Positions 21,987 to 30,241 of a stretch of 64,000 nt of DNA are shown one piece after another. Position numbers and translations under genes: made by a program. Location of the stretch: assembly GCA_947475995.1 (NCBI GenBank), contig CANJNI010000017.1, forward strand, positions 1 to 64,000, in the 5' to 3' direction. The notes below the pieces were generated by a model that was given only the letters and a program-made list of their open reading frames with translations, ran no database searches and was not told the DNA's origin. Numbering within the stretch: the first letter of the stretch is position 1; each line of letters opens with the position of its first letter. Source of the DNA: Beijerinckiaceae bacterium. GTDB taxonomy: Bacteria; Pseudomonadota; Alphaproteobacteria; Rhizobiales; Beijerinckiaceae.

Positions 21987-22835
21987 TTAGCGGGCCGGAG
22001 CCCGCGCACGTCGCGGCTCGGCGCCATCCTTGAGATATTGAATCGCCATCTCGCGATCCTGACGTCCGGCCGCATCCATGGCTGCCTGATAATAGTCGGA
22101 GACCCATGTTTTCTTGGGGTCGTTGACGGTGGCCTCGCGGGCGAGCGTCAGCAACATCAGACCGCGGGCGCGCTGCGCCGGAAGTCCCGCGCGGCCATTG
22201 AACAGGAGATGCCCGAGCAACGCCTGCGATTCGGGATGGCTTTTTTCGGCAGCCTGCGCGAGCCACTTGCCGGCCTGCACTTCGTCCTTCCGGACGCCGT
22301 TGCCGTCGAGATACATGCGGGCGAGATTGAATTGCGCCGCCGGGTCGCCGAAGTTCATCGCCGCGTACTGGAACATCTCCAGAGCCCGCTGCACGTCCCG
22401 CCGCACGCCCGAATTCGCGATCCCGCTCAGGCTGTAGATCCCCACCGCCACGAAGGCGCTCGACACGAAGGGAATGTCGCGCTGATGGACCTCGTCCTCA
22501 TCGTAATTGTCGACGATGCGGGAAAAATACTGGTAGGCCTTGATGTCGTCGCGCCCGACGCCGTCGCCGTCCGCATACATGCGGCCAAGTTTCCACTGGG
22601 CGGCGGACTGGCCGCCGTCGGCGGCAAATTTGAGCGCCTCGACCGAGGAGGCGCGATCGCCGGAGCGGTAAAGATCGAACCCCTTGCGCTGAGCTTCGTG
22701 AGGGTTCTTGAAGAGCGGCAGCGGGGCCTTGGCGGTCGCCGGCGCCTGCTGGCCGTCGAGCGCAATGGCGGGGCCGAATCCGGCCCATGACACCAGCCCG
22801 CAGAAGGCCGCAACCTTGACGCAACTAGCCCGCAT
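21987..22835 (-). CDS. exoR: Periplasmic Sel1-repeat protein, ExoR family
   Basis: Secreted 282-residue protein with a signal peptide (cleavage probably after AIA, residue 25) and tandem Sel1/TPR-like repeats: GQSAAQWKLGRMYADGDGV, GDPAAQFNLARMYLDGNGV, SHPESQALLGHLLFNGRAG. The layout and opening (KGFDLYRSGDRASSVEALKFAA) resemble ExoR of Sinorhizobium and relatives, which holds the ExoS/ChvG sensor kinase inactive and so represses exopolysaccharide and activates motility genes. No chvG/chvI is in the window. The last 35 residues are basic and proline/arginine-rich. Assignment is by pattern, not by alignment. Confidence 0.8.
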   Translation of the reverse strand: MRASCVKVAAFCGLVSWAGFGPAIALDGQQAPATAKAPLPLFKNPHEAQRKGFDLYRSGDRASSVEALKFAADGGQSAAQWKLGRMYADGDGVGRDDIKAYQYFSRIVDNYDEDEVHQRDIPFVSSAFVAVGIYSLSGIANSGVRRDVQRALEMFQYAAMNFGDPAAQFNLARMYLDGNGVRKDEVQAGKWLAQAAEKSHPESQALLGHLLFNGRAGLPAQRARGLMLLTLAREATVNDPKKTWVSDYYQAAMDAAGRQDREMAIQYLKDGAEPRRARAPAR

Positions 22836-23235
22836 GGACGCCCGCCACTCCCGAAGCTTCCGACTGCGGAAGCTGAACGTTGCGCGCGCAACCTAGCGGC
22901 GAAGGCCTTGCAAAAACCTGAACGACCATATTCCCGAACTCTGATCGCGACCCCGAGAGGTCCGCCCCACGATCCCACAGCAACCAGATTAGCTCGGCGT
23001 TTATGGCACAATCGGGGCGCATTCAGCCCGGCGAAGCGGCGGATTTCCAATGAATTTCCGGCTGTTGCGGGAATGTCACAAGCGTAACCGGACATGCCTG
23101 GCGCTGGCCGGAAAACGCCTCGGGGGAAACAAATCCGCGCGAGTAATGTTGCAGATACACGAGTTTGATGCCAATCATAGGGAGTGTAGCCAATGCTACA
23201 CTTTCCCCGTCAATCCAGCTCGCGACGGTGTCAGA
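22836..23235. other. Intergenic region between divergent exoR-like and Nramp genes
   Basis: About 400 bases without a convincing gene. It must hold promoters for both divergent genes. The clear element is the 20-bp palindrome at 23183-23202, listed separately. A reading frame opening at 23050 runs into the transporter frame but lacks family-like sequence before residue 63. Confidence 0.6.
23183..23202. promoter_or_regulatory. Palindromic operator candidate (MntR-like) before the Nramp gene
   Basis: AGTGTAGC-CAAT-GCTACACT is a perfect 8-bp inverted repeat with a 4-base centre, 33 bases before the transporter ATG. Half-site spacing and the TAGC-N4-GCTA core look like the MntR operator of enteric mntH. 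Manganese control by a DtxR-type MntR is the natural reading, but the regulator is inferred. Confidence 0.6.
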
Positions 23236-24558
23236 ATGCGGATGTCTCGCCCGACGGAATTCATGGAAAACGATCGCGTTTCCCTTCCCGAATCGCACGC
23301 CAGCATTGCCGTAAGCGGCTCGCGCCTGCGCCGCTTTGCGGCGTTCCTCGGGCCAGGCTATCTGGTCGCCACCGGCTATATGGACCCCGGCAACTGGGCC
23401 ACGGCGCTTGCCGGCGGATCGAAGTTCGGCGCTGCCCTCCTGAGCGTGGTCGTTCTCTCCAGCCTCATGGCGATCCTGTTGCAGGCGCTGACGGCCCGGC
23501 TCGCCATCACCACCGGAAAGGACCTCGCGCAGGTCTGCCGCGAGCGATTCCCCCGCCCTGTCGCCTTCGTGCTCTGGATCATCGCCGAAGCTTCCATCGT
23601 GGCCACAGACCTCGCGGAGGTCATCGGCACCGCGATCGGACTCCAGCTCCTGTTCGGCGTACCGCTGGCGATCGGCGTCCTGCTGACGGCTCTTGATGTC
23701 TTCCTGGTTCTGGCGCTGCAGTCGCTCGGCTTCCGCAAGCTGGAAGCCTTCGTGATCGCGCTGCTGATCATCATTGCGGTGGCCTTCACCGGCCAGATGA
23801 TTCTGGCCCGGCCCGACATGGCCGTCATCGCCAAAGGCCTCATACCCACGACCCAGCTCTTCACCGATACGGAAATGCTGTACGTCGCGCTGGGCATTCT
23901 GGGCGCCACCGTGATGCCGCATAATCTCTACCTGCACTCAGGGATCGTGCTCACGCGGCAGATCGGCCCGACCATTCCGGAAAAGCGCGAAGCCATCGGT
24001 TTTGCAGTGCTGGATTCCACCATTGCGCTCGCCTTCGCGCTGCTGATCAACAGTTCCATCCTGCTGCTGGCGGCGTTCACCTTCTTCACGGCCGGCCAGC
24101 ACGAGGTGGCTGAGCTTCAGCACGCGCATGAACTGATCGGCCCGCTGCTTGGCACCACGCTGGCGGCGCATCTCTTCGGCATCGCGCTGCTCGCCTGCGG
24201 CTTGAACTCGACCGTCACCGCAACGCTGGCTGGCCAGATCGTCATGGAAGGCTTCATTCACCTGAAGCTGAAGCCGGCCGTGCGCCGGCTCGCCACGCGC
24301 AGCCTCGCCATCGTTCCGGCGGCTGCCGCCACCATCGCGGGCGGCGAAGACTCAACCGGAAAGCTGCTGGTTTTCTCGCAGGTCGTGTTGAGCTTCGGCC
24401 TGCCCTTCGCGATGATCCCGCTGGTCTGGTTCACCGCGTCGCGCAAGATCATGGGCGAACTGCGCGCGCCCGCAGCCATGACCATCGCGGCGGCGCTGAT
24501 CGCGGCCGTGATCGTCAGTCTCAATGTGAAGCTGATTGTCGATACGCTTCTCGGATAA
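23236..24558 (+). CDS. mntH: Nramp-family divalent metal transporter (MntH)
   Basis: Proton-coupled importer of Mn2+ and possibly Fe2+ in the inner membrane. The 440-residue product has eleven hydrophobic segments. The metal-binding motif DPGN is at 50-53 ([12 protein letters not shown]) and the TM6 motif is MPHNLYLHS; both are intact. The ATG at 23236 gives a normal N-terminus; an ATG at 23263 is an alternative. The upstream palindrome suggests repression by manganese. Confidence 0.93.
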   Translation: MRMSRPTEFMENDRVSLPESHASIAVSGSRLRRFAAFLGPGYLVATGYMDPGNWATALAGGSKFGAALLSVVVLSSLMAILLQALTARLAITTGKDLAQVCRERFPRPVAFVLWIIAEASIVATDLAEVIGTAIGLQLLFGVPLAIGVLLTALDVFLVLALQSLGFRKLEAFVIALLIIIAVAFTGQMILARPDMAVIAKGLIPTTQLFTDTEMLYVALGILGATVMPHNLYLHSGIVLTRQIGPTIPEKREAIGFAVLDSTIALAFALLINSSILLLAAFTFFTAGQHEVAELQHAHELIGPLLGTTLAAHLFGIALLACGLNSTVTATLAGQIVMEGFIHLKLKPAVRRLATRSLAIVPAAAATIAGGEDSTGKLLVFSQVVLSFGLPFAMIPLVWFTASRKIMGELRAPAAMTIAAALIAAVIVSLNVKLIVDTLLG

Positions 24559-24571
24559 GCTCCAAACGTCA

Positions 24572-24595
24572 AATGCCCGGCGGGGGCCGGGCATT
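24572..24595. terminator. Bidirectional hairpin between mntH and the amidohydrolase gene
   Basis: A 10-bp perfect stem AATGCCCGGC / GCCGGGCATT with a GGGG loop, between two convergent genes. It has no long T-run, so its strength is uncertain. Confidence 0.6.
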
Positions 24596-24624
24596 CGGAT
24601 GTTCGATAGAGCTGAACGAATGCG

Positions 24625-25854
24625 TCAGGCCCGCACGCCCCGCGCCGCCAGACGAGCCCGCTTCTCTTCGGAAATGAACGTGTCCAGCTTGAACAGCTTG
24701 CGGGCGTTTTCGCCCAGAATGTTCTTCTTCTGCTGAAGGTTCAGGAACGGCAGGTCGTAGATCGTCGACGGCAGGTCCATGTCCCAGTGCGGATAGTCCG
24801 AAGAATAGAGCAACTGCGTCTCCGCGTTGATCATCTTGAACGTCTCCTGCAGCATGGACTGGTTGTTCACCATCTCCATCGGCTGCGTCGTGTAGAACAT
24901 CTCGCGCATGTAGTCGCTCGGCAGGCGCTTCAGCGTCGGCGCTTCCGACGAGCGCATCATGTATTCGTTGTCGAGGCGCTGCATCAGGAACGGAATCCAC
25001 GCGAGCCCGCTTTCGATCCAGATCGACTTGAGGCCCGGAAAACGCTCCGGAATGCCGTTCACGACCCAGTTGGTCATGTGGACGATGTTGAACCACGAGA
25101 AGCCGAGCGCATGCGTCGCGATGAAGCGATTGGTGATGTGCATGCTCTGGTCGCCCCAGTTCGTCGCCGCATGGAAGGCGAGCGGCAGGCCGCGTTCTTC
25201 CAGAGCCCGATAGAGCTTCATATAGGCGTTGTCGTAGAGGCCCTTGTAGCGGACGGTGGTGATCAGGAAGCCGCAGACGCCCTTCTTGCCGGCGAAATCC
25301 TCGACCATCTTCAAGGCCGCAACCGGATCGTTCATCGGCAGATAGAGCATCGACACGAGGCGCGAGTCCTGCGCCAGAATCTTCTCCGTCAGCCACTTGT
25401 TGTAGGCGCGTGCATATTGCACCTCGACTTCAACGACCGGGTTGAGGCCAAGGCCCAGCATCGGCGTGGGGAAGATGCACGCCACATCGACGCCCATCGA
25501 ATCCATCCACTTGCGCGTCAGGCCGATGTCGCGATGCACCGCGCCCGGGGCCTGCTCGGTGCGGCGGTGGGCGTAGCGGGTGATGCGCCCCGCCATTTCC
25601 TGATAGCCGCCCGTCGAGCGCTGCATCATCGTCGCGCCCTTGGTGTACTTGAACTGGTCGCGCATCACCGGGTCTTCGATATATTCCCAGATGTCGCGGT
25701 AGGAATCCGTCTCGTAGTGGTGCGCATCCACGTCGATGATCATGAAGTCTTCGTACTTGCGATCCTCGGCCTGCTGCTGCGCATGGGCGAGCAGGCTGCG
25801 TGTATCAAAGGTTTCGCGGGCGGGATCGCTGACGATCGGGCTCATCACGTTCAT
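24625..25854 (-). CDS. Amidohydrolase family 2 metal-dependent hydrolase/decarboxylase
   Basis: TIM-barrel enzyme of 409 residues in the ACMSD/amidohydrolase-2 group, which includes aromatic-acid decarboxylases and lactone or amide hydrolases. The first metal motif appears as IIDVDAHHYE near residue 40, a barrel histidine as LAFHAATNWG, and the last aspartate as SSDYPHWDMDLPS. The start is ATG at 25854 with GAGGGAG upstream; the frame is open to 25899 without a better signal. It follows a Rieske ferredoxin and a 116-residue protein on the same strand, so the three probably act on one substrate, which I cannot name. Confidence 0.87.
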   Translation of the reverse strand: MNVMSPIVSDPARETFDTRSLLAHAQQQAEDRKYEDFMIIDVDAHHYETDSYRDIWEYIEDPVMRDQFKYTKGATMMQRSTGGYQEMAGRITRYAHRRTEQAPGAVHRDIGLTRKWMDSMGVDVACIFPTPMLGLGLNPVVEVEVQYARAYNKWLTEKILAQDSRLVSMLYLPMNDPVAALKMVEDFAGKKGVCGFLITTVRYKGLYDNAYMKLYRALEERGLPLAFHAATNWGDQSMHITNRFIATHALGFSWFNIVHMTNWVVNGIPERFPGLKSIWIESGLAWIPFLMQRLDNEYMMRSSEAPTLKRLPSDYMREMFYTTQPMEMVNNQSMLQETFKMINAETQLLYSSDYPHWDMDLPSTIYDLPFLNLQQKKNILGENARKLFKLDTFISEEKRARLAARGVRA

Positions 25855-25927
25855 TGGTTTCTCCCTCTGCATGAAGACCGCGCCATCCGGTCGATTCATG
25901 CGGTTGAATGAAAGATTTCGCGGCAGC

Positions 25928-26278
25928 CTATTCGGCAGCCTGCGCGCGGTGTTGCGGGGCGACGCAATTGCCGGTCATCGCCTGCCACATGCTGAGTTCG
26001 AACATCTGGACGTTCAGCGCATGGAGCATGTCGGTGGTGGACAGCATCACGTCGGTCGCGGTCAGGTCGCCTCCGCGCGGCGGGAATGGCGAGGCCATGC
26101 CCATCTCGGCCTTCTTCGCGTAGAAGCGAATGACCGCCGCCATCATGTCCTGCAAGGAGAGGTCCGACACCGTGTCGGGGTTCGCCATGGCGGCGCGCAG
26201 CTTTTCGGCCACGACCTTCATGGCGTCGCTGACGCTGGTGTCGATCTCGGTGACGATAACGTCGTCAGATGAGGACAA
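25928..26278 (-). CDS. Uncharacterised 116-residue protein in the Rieske/amidohydrolase cluster
   Basis: No family recognised. The sequence is soluble and mostly helical by eye, with methionine-rich segments (LSLQDMMAAVIRFYAKKAEMGM; a second helix around HALNVQMFELSMWQAM). The start is TTG at 26278, preceded by GGAGG inside the end of the Rieske gene and overlapping it by 14 bases, so translation is coupled. An in-frame ATG at residue 20 is the fallback start. Confidence 0.8.
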   Translation of the reverse strand: MSSSDDVIVTEIDTSVSDAMKVVAEKLRAAMANPDTVSDLSLQDMMAAVIRFYAKKAEMGMASPFPPRGGDLTATDVMLSTTDMLHALNVQMFELSMWQAMTGNCVAPQHRAQAAE

Positions 26279-26630
26279 AGACGCCTCCGTCGCGTTTCAC
26301 GATCTCATGCTTCTTCAGCCTGATGCGCGGATCGGGCGCGCATTCGCCGGTGAGGAGCTTGTATTCCCAGCCATGCCAGGGGCAAACGATGTGCGGATCA
26401 TCGTGATCGTAGGTCTGCCCCAGGAAGGTCTTGTCCTCGCCGAACAGGTCCACGACCTTGCCCTTGACGACGCCCTCGCAGGCGGGGCCGCCCTGGTGAA
26501 CGCAATGGTTCCGGTAGGCGTAAAACGCGCCCTTGTGGCGATATACGCCGACTTCCGTACGCCCCTGCCGGACGATCCGGATATCCCCGTCCTTCATTTC
26601 GGACTCCGGACAAACAAAAATCTCGGCCAT
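26265..26630 (-). CDS. Rieske [2Fe-2S] ferredoxin-like protein
   Basis: Small soluble electron carrier, 121 residues. The two iron-sulfur ligand boxes are C-x-H in NHCVHQGGPACEG and C-x2-H in CPWHGWEY. They are separated by about 37 residues instead of the usual 15-17, the extra loop being centred on LFGEDKTFLGQTYD. The start is ATG at 26630 with GGGAGGAG upstream. As first gene of the amidohydrolase cluster it could feed electrons to an oxygenase encoded elsewhere; no oxygenase subunit is in the window. Confidence 0.9.
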   Translation of the reverse strand: MAEIFVCPESEMKDGDIRIVRQGRTEVGVYRHKGAFYAYRNHCVHQGGPACEGVVKGKVVDLFGEDKTFLGQTYDHDDPHIVCPWHGWEYKLLTGECAPDPRIRLKKHEIVKRDGGVFVLI

Positions 26631-26853
26631 TCTGTCCCTGCTCCTCCCTCGCCCCTCATCCGGGCACGTCCGTCCGTTGCTCCGGACGCCAATAAACTAC
26701 TTTAGTCTCACCAAGCGTCACAGGCCAAGTGCGGCTATAGGCTCAGGGCCATTCCGGACGTGATTTTTTCGTGCTGCATTGCGGGGATGAGCAGACGGCC
26801 CGCCTTGCGCGACCCGAACCGGCGCGATAACCCGGTCCCAACAGGATTTCGCG

Positions 26854-27939
26854 ATGACAAACCCCACCGGTTCCGGCCTCACCTATGCTCAAGCTGGCGT
26901 CGACATCGACGCCGGGAACGAGATGGTCGAACAGATCAAGCCGCTCGTCCGGGCCACCCGCCGGCGTGGGGCGGACGCTGAAATCGGCGGATTCGGCGGC
27001 CTGTTCGACCTGAAGGCGGCGGGCTTCACCGACCCCATTCTGGTCGCCGCCAATGACGGCGTCGGCACCAAGGTGAAGATCGCCATCGAGAGCGGCATCC
27101 ACGATACGGTCGGAATCGACCTCGTCGCCATGTGCGTCAACGACCTGATCGTGCAAGGCGCGGAGCCGCTGTTCTTCCTCGACTATTACGCAACGGGCAA
27201 ACTTGATCCGAAAGCCGGCGCGGCTGTGGTGAAGGGCATCGCGCAGGGCTGCATCGAATCCGGCTGCGCCCTGATCGGCGGCGAGACCGCCGAAATGCCC
27301 GGCCTCTATTCGGAAGGCGATTACGATCTGGCGGGCTTCGCAGTCGGGGCCGCCGAGCGTGGGCGGCTGTTGCCGCGCGAGGATGTTGTGGCCGGAGACG
27401 TGATTTTCGGCCTGCCCTCCTCGGGCGTCCATTCCAACGGCTTTTCGCTGGTGCGCCGCATCGTGGCCCGCGCCGGATTGACATGGGACGCCCCTGCCCC
27501 GTTTGCGCCGGACATGACGCTCGCCCGCGCGCTGCTGACGCCCACAAAGCTTTATGTGAAGCCGCTGCTGGCGGCTCTGAAAGCCACCGACGGCATCAAG
27601 GCGCTGGCGCACATCACCGGCGGCGGGTTTCCGGACAATATTCCGCGCGTCCTGCCAAAGACCATCGGGGTCGAACTGGACCTGACGAAAATTCCCGTCC
27701 TGCCGGTTTTCCGCTGGCTGGCGCAGGAAGGCGGCGTGGTCGAACAGGAGATGCTGCGCACCTTCAATTGCGGGATCGGCATGATTGTCGTCGCCTCGCA
27801 GGCGAAGGCCGGCGAAGTGGAAAAGGCGCTGACGGATGCGAGCCTTGCGCCGGTCCGGCTCGGCGTGGCGGGCGCGCGCGGTGCAGACGCCGTCACTTAT
27901 TCTGGCAAGCTGGCGCTTGCGGGAAAGCTCGCGCTGTGA
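26854..27939 (+). CDS. purM: Phosphoribosylformylglycinamidine cyclo-ligase (AIR synthetase)
   Basis: Fifth step of de novo purine synthesis: ATP-dependent closure of the imidazole ring. The 361-residue product shows the family's [12 protein letters not shown] opening, the NDGVGTK and [15 protein letters not shown] metal/ATP regions, and GGETAEMPG. The start is ATG at 26854, with AGGA 9 bases upstream. Its GTGA overlap couples it to purN. Confidence 0.97.
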   Translation: MTNPTGSGLTYAQAGVDIDAGNEMVEQIKPLVRATRRRGADAEIGGFGGLFDLKAAGFTDPILVAANDGVGTKVKIAIESGIHDTVGIDLVAMCVNDLIVQGAEPLFFLDYYATGKLDPKAGAAVVKGIAQGCIESGCALIGGETAEMPGLYSEGDYDLAGFAVGAAERGRLLPREDVVAGDVIFGLPSSGVHSNGFSLVRRIVARAGLTWDAPAPFAPDMTLARALLTPTKLYVKPLLAALKATDGIKALAHITGGGFPDNIPRVLPKTIGVELDLTKIPVLPVFRWLAQEGGVVEQEMLRTFNCGIGMIVVASQAKAGEVEKALTDASLAPVRLGVAGARGADAVTYSGKLALAGKLAL

Positions 27940-28595
27940 TCGTGCGGCGCAAGCGCACCGCTATCCTGATCTCCGGGCGCGGGTCGAATATGTCGTCGCT
28001 GATCGCGGCGGCGCGCAGCCCGGACTTCCCGGCGGAAATCGCGCTCGTTCTATCCAATAGGCCCGACGCTCCGGGGCTTGCGACCGCAAAGTCGCAAGGG
28101 CTCGCCACCGCCGCAGTCGATCACAAGATCTATGCGGGCCGTGAAGCCTTCGAGGGTTCGCTCCAGGCGATGCTAGACGCGCACTACATCGACTTCATCT
28201 GCCTCGCCGGCTTCATGCGCCTCTTGACGGCGAGTTTCGTCGAGCGTTGGCGCGGACGCATGATCAATATCCATCCGGCGATCCTGCCCTCCTACAAGGG
28301 CCTTCACACGCACGAGCGTGCGCTTGCAGACGGCGTGAAGATCCACGGCTGCACGGTGCATTTCGTTGTGCCCGAAATGGATTCCGGGCCGATCATCGCG
28401 CAATCCGCCGTGCCGGTGCTCGACTACGACACACCCGACACGCTCGGCGCGCGCGTGCTGGCGCAGGAACACATCATCTATCCGCTGGCGCTGGAACTGG
28501 CGACCAGCGAGCGCGTGTGGATCGACGGCAACCGCGTCGTCGGCGCGGCGAAAGACGGCGGCGAGCGACGGCTTGTTGTGCCCGAGCCGGATTGA
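27936..28595 (+). CDS. purN: Phosphoribosylglycinamide formyltransferase
   Basis: Third step of de novo purine synthesis, using 10-formyl-tetrahydrofolate. The product is 219 residues. [12 protein letters not shown] binds the phosphate, the catalytic Asn/His are in [13 protein letters not shown], and the conserved aspartate is in VPEMDSGPI. The start is GTG at 27936, overlapping the purM stop by 4 bases. Nothing terminator-like follows directly; the next 570 bases are the GANTC repeat array. Confidence 0.96.
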   Translation: MIVRRKRTAILISGRGSNMSSLIAAARSPDFPAEIALVLSNRPDAPGLATAKSQGLATAAVDHKIYAGREAFEGSLQAMLDAHYIDFICLAGFMRLLTASFVERWRGRMINIHPAILPSYKGLHTHERALADGVKIHGCTVHFVVPEMDSGPIIAQSAVPVLDYDTPDTLGARVLAQEHIIYPLALELATSERVWIDGNRVVGAAKDGGERRLVVPEPD

Positions 28596-28650
28596 GTTTG
28601 GCGCGCAGAAAATTCGCTCCTGCGCCTTTTGCAATTAACCCTGCCGCAAC

Positions 28651-29084
28651 ACATCGGAACGCGAATCGCGTCTATCCCGATTCGGACTCGTTTGGTTCGC
28701 CCCTTGTGCGGAATTCGCCAATCCGGCACAGCATGCGCGCGTGTTGCGAAACGAAGTTTTCAGACAGCGCCGATCCGATTCAAGAACACATGATTCGGAC
28801 TCGTTTGGTTCTCGCCCTGTCCGATTTTTGTCGATCCGGCACAGTTCGCCGGATGACGCCGGAACGAATGATTCAGATGGCGTCGCGCGCATTTTGGAAC
28901 TCCCGATTCGGACTCGTTTGGTTCGCCCGCCGTTCCGCAAATCCCGCTTTGATTCACCTCGCGAGGCCTTCAAAAAAAGCCCGCCCGCTAGGCATTTGTT
29001 AAGCGCTGAAACGCGCGAATCGAACAGTCGCGATTCGGACTCTCTTTGTGCCGCTTGTGTGCGGAAAGTCCCGATTTGAGTCAT
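28651..29084. repeat. Diverged tandem repeat array packed with GANTC sites
   Basis: Four units start at 28679, 28792, 28905 and 29032 (spacing 113, 113, 127). The first three begin with the identical 20-mer GATTCGGACTCGTTTGGTTC; the fourth keeps GATTCGGACTC and then diverges. Units 1 and 2 share ATCCGGCACAG at offset +42 and stay in register through the rest of the 113 bases (compare 28747 with 28860). Units 3 and 4 share TCCCG-N-TTTGA-N-TCA at offset +37. Each unit opens with two GANTC sites six bases apart; the array has 14 GANTC sites in 420 bases. The 113-base period is not a multiple of three and the region has no credible gene, so it is non-coding DNA. Function unknown. Confidence 0.85.
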
Positions 29085-29110
29085 CAACGGGCAAGCGCAT
29101 CAGGCAACAA

Positions 29111-29138
29111 AAAAGCCGGAGCTTTCGCTCCGGCTTTT
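29111..29138 (-). terminator. Terminator of the cyclophilin operon
   Basis: A 12-bp stem AAAAGCCGGAGC / GCTCCGGCTTTT with a TTTC loop. On the minus strand it follows the cyclophilin stop at 29169 and is trailed by T residues. It could also stop rightward transcripts coming from purN through the repeat array. Confidence 0.85.
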
Positions 29139-29168
29139 GAAAAGGCTGCACTCAGTAAAGCGCTCGTC

Positions 29169-29624
29169 TCAGCTCAACGTCGCCTTGACGATCTTGTCGG
29201 GATTCTGCACGGGCTCGCCGCGCTTGATCTTGTCGACGTTCTCCATGCCGGACGTGACTTCGCCCCACACCGTGTACTGACGGTCGAGGAAGCGCGCATC
29301 GCCGAAGCAGATGAAGAACTGCGAGTTGGCAGAATTCGGGTTCTGGGCGCGGGCCATCGAGCAGGTGCCGCGCACATGCGGCTGGGCGTTGAACTCGGCC
29401 TTCAGGTCCGGATAGCTGGAGCCGCCGGTGCCGGTGCCCTTCGGGCAGCCGGTCTGGGCCATGAAGCCCTCGATGACGCGATGGAACACGATGCCATCGT
29501 AAAAGCCTTCGCCGACCAGCTTCTTGATGTGATCGACGTGGCCGGGCGCCAGATCGGGGCGCATCTTGATGACGACCGGGCCCTGCGTGGTTTCGAGCGT
29601 GAGCGTATTGCCTGCCTCGGACAT
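29169..29624 (-). CDS. ppiB: Cytoplasmic cyclophilin-type peptidyl-prolyl isomerase
   Basis: Catalyses cis-trans isomerisation of proline peptide bonds. The 151-residue product has no signal peptide. Active-site stretches are FYDGIVFHRVIEGFMAQTG, CSMARAQNPNSANSQFFI and YTVWGEV; the catalytic Arg and the Phe/Met/Gln residues are kept. The start is ATG at 29624 with AGGAAA upstream. It is the last gene of ppiA-like, TonB-C-like, ppiB. Confidence 0.95.
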   Translation of the reverse strand: MSEAGNTLTLETTQGPVVIKMRPDLAPGHVDHIKKLVGEGFYDGIVFHRVIEGFMAQTGCPKGTGTGGSSYPDLKAEFNAQPHVRGTCSMARAQNPNSANSQFFICFGDARFLDRQYTVWGEVTSGMENVDKIKRGEPVQNPDKIVKATLS

Positions 29625-29632
29625 GAATTTTC

Positions 29633-30241
29633 CTAGTGTGAGAGAGGGTCTGCCGGCTGCGCGCGCGTGGCCACGAACCGGATGGCGAAAGGACGCCCCG
29701 CAATAGCCGAACCGAGGTCCGGCGTAAACCGCAGGGGCGCGCAGGCGGAGATGGCCGCCAGAATGGAGCGCCGCAGCGCCTCGCGGTCCCCGCCCCCGGC
29801 CTTGATATATGTGACGGCAGGCGCGCCAATGACGCCGCCGCTGCGGGTGAACCCGAGCCGCAGGGAAATCTCGTAGGTCTCGCCTTCCCCGGGCGCGGGC
29901 GGCGACCAGCAATCGGCCAGTTGCTCGGCAATGTCGCGTGGCCGCCCGATGCTGCGGGCATCCCTGCCGTTCAACAGACCGGCAATCCGCTCCACCGTCA
30001 TGGTGAAGCCCTGCGGCTGCAAAACTGGATTTTGCGGATAGAGCGCGCCCGGATAGGGCGTGTGCGGTGAAGCCGCATGGGGCTTCAGATGCAGACGCGG
30101 CAGCGTCGGTTGGGCGGCCGCATGAGCATGCGGATAGGGCGCGCGGGGCGATTTCGCCCCGTGACGCTCCGGGCTTGCGGCAAGCGCTGGCGAGATCGCC
30201 AGCGCCCCCGCCAACAGGACTGCCGCAATCCTATTTGGCAT
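29633..30241 (-). CDS. Secreted protein with TonB/TolA C-terminal-like domain
   Basis: 202-residue exported protein: signal peptide (cleavage after ALA, residue 21), a His/Pro-rich linker to about residue 75, then a domain with the pattern of TonB/TolA C-termini (EISLRLGFTRSGGVIGAP, a helix with ILAAISACAPLRF, and a final strand FAIRFVATR). There is no TonB-like N-terminal transmembrane anchor beyond the signal peptide. The ATG at 30241 overlaps the stop of the upstream cyclophilin gene by 11 bases, and the downstream cyclophilin starts 8 bases after its stop. A role near the outer membrane is inference. Confidence 0.75.
   Translation of the reverse strand: MPNRIAAVLLAGALAISPALAASPERHGAKSPRAPYPHAHAAAQPTLPRLHLKPHAASPHTPYPGALYPQNPVLQPQGFTMTVERIAGLLNGRDARSIGRPRDIAEQLADCWSPPAPGEGETYEISLRLGFTRSGGVIGAPAVTYIKAGGGDREALRRSILAAISACAPLRFTPDLGSAIAGRPFAIRFVATRAQPADPLSH

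Noticed and set aside
28651-29084. CRISPR array reading of the same repeats
   Set aside because: Units are long, diverged, and the intervening 60-base stretches of units 1 and 2 resemble each other, so they are not unique spacers; no cas genes.
28635-29087. 150-codon minus-strand frame across the GANTC repeat array
   Set aside because: Repeats have a 113-base period (not a multiple of three), so the phrase changes frame from unit to unit; no Shine-Dalgarno. Better explained as non-coding.
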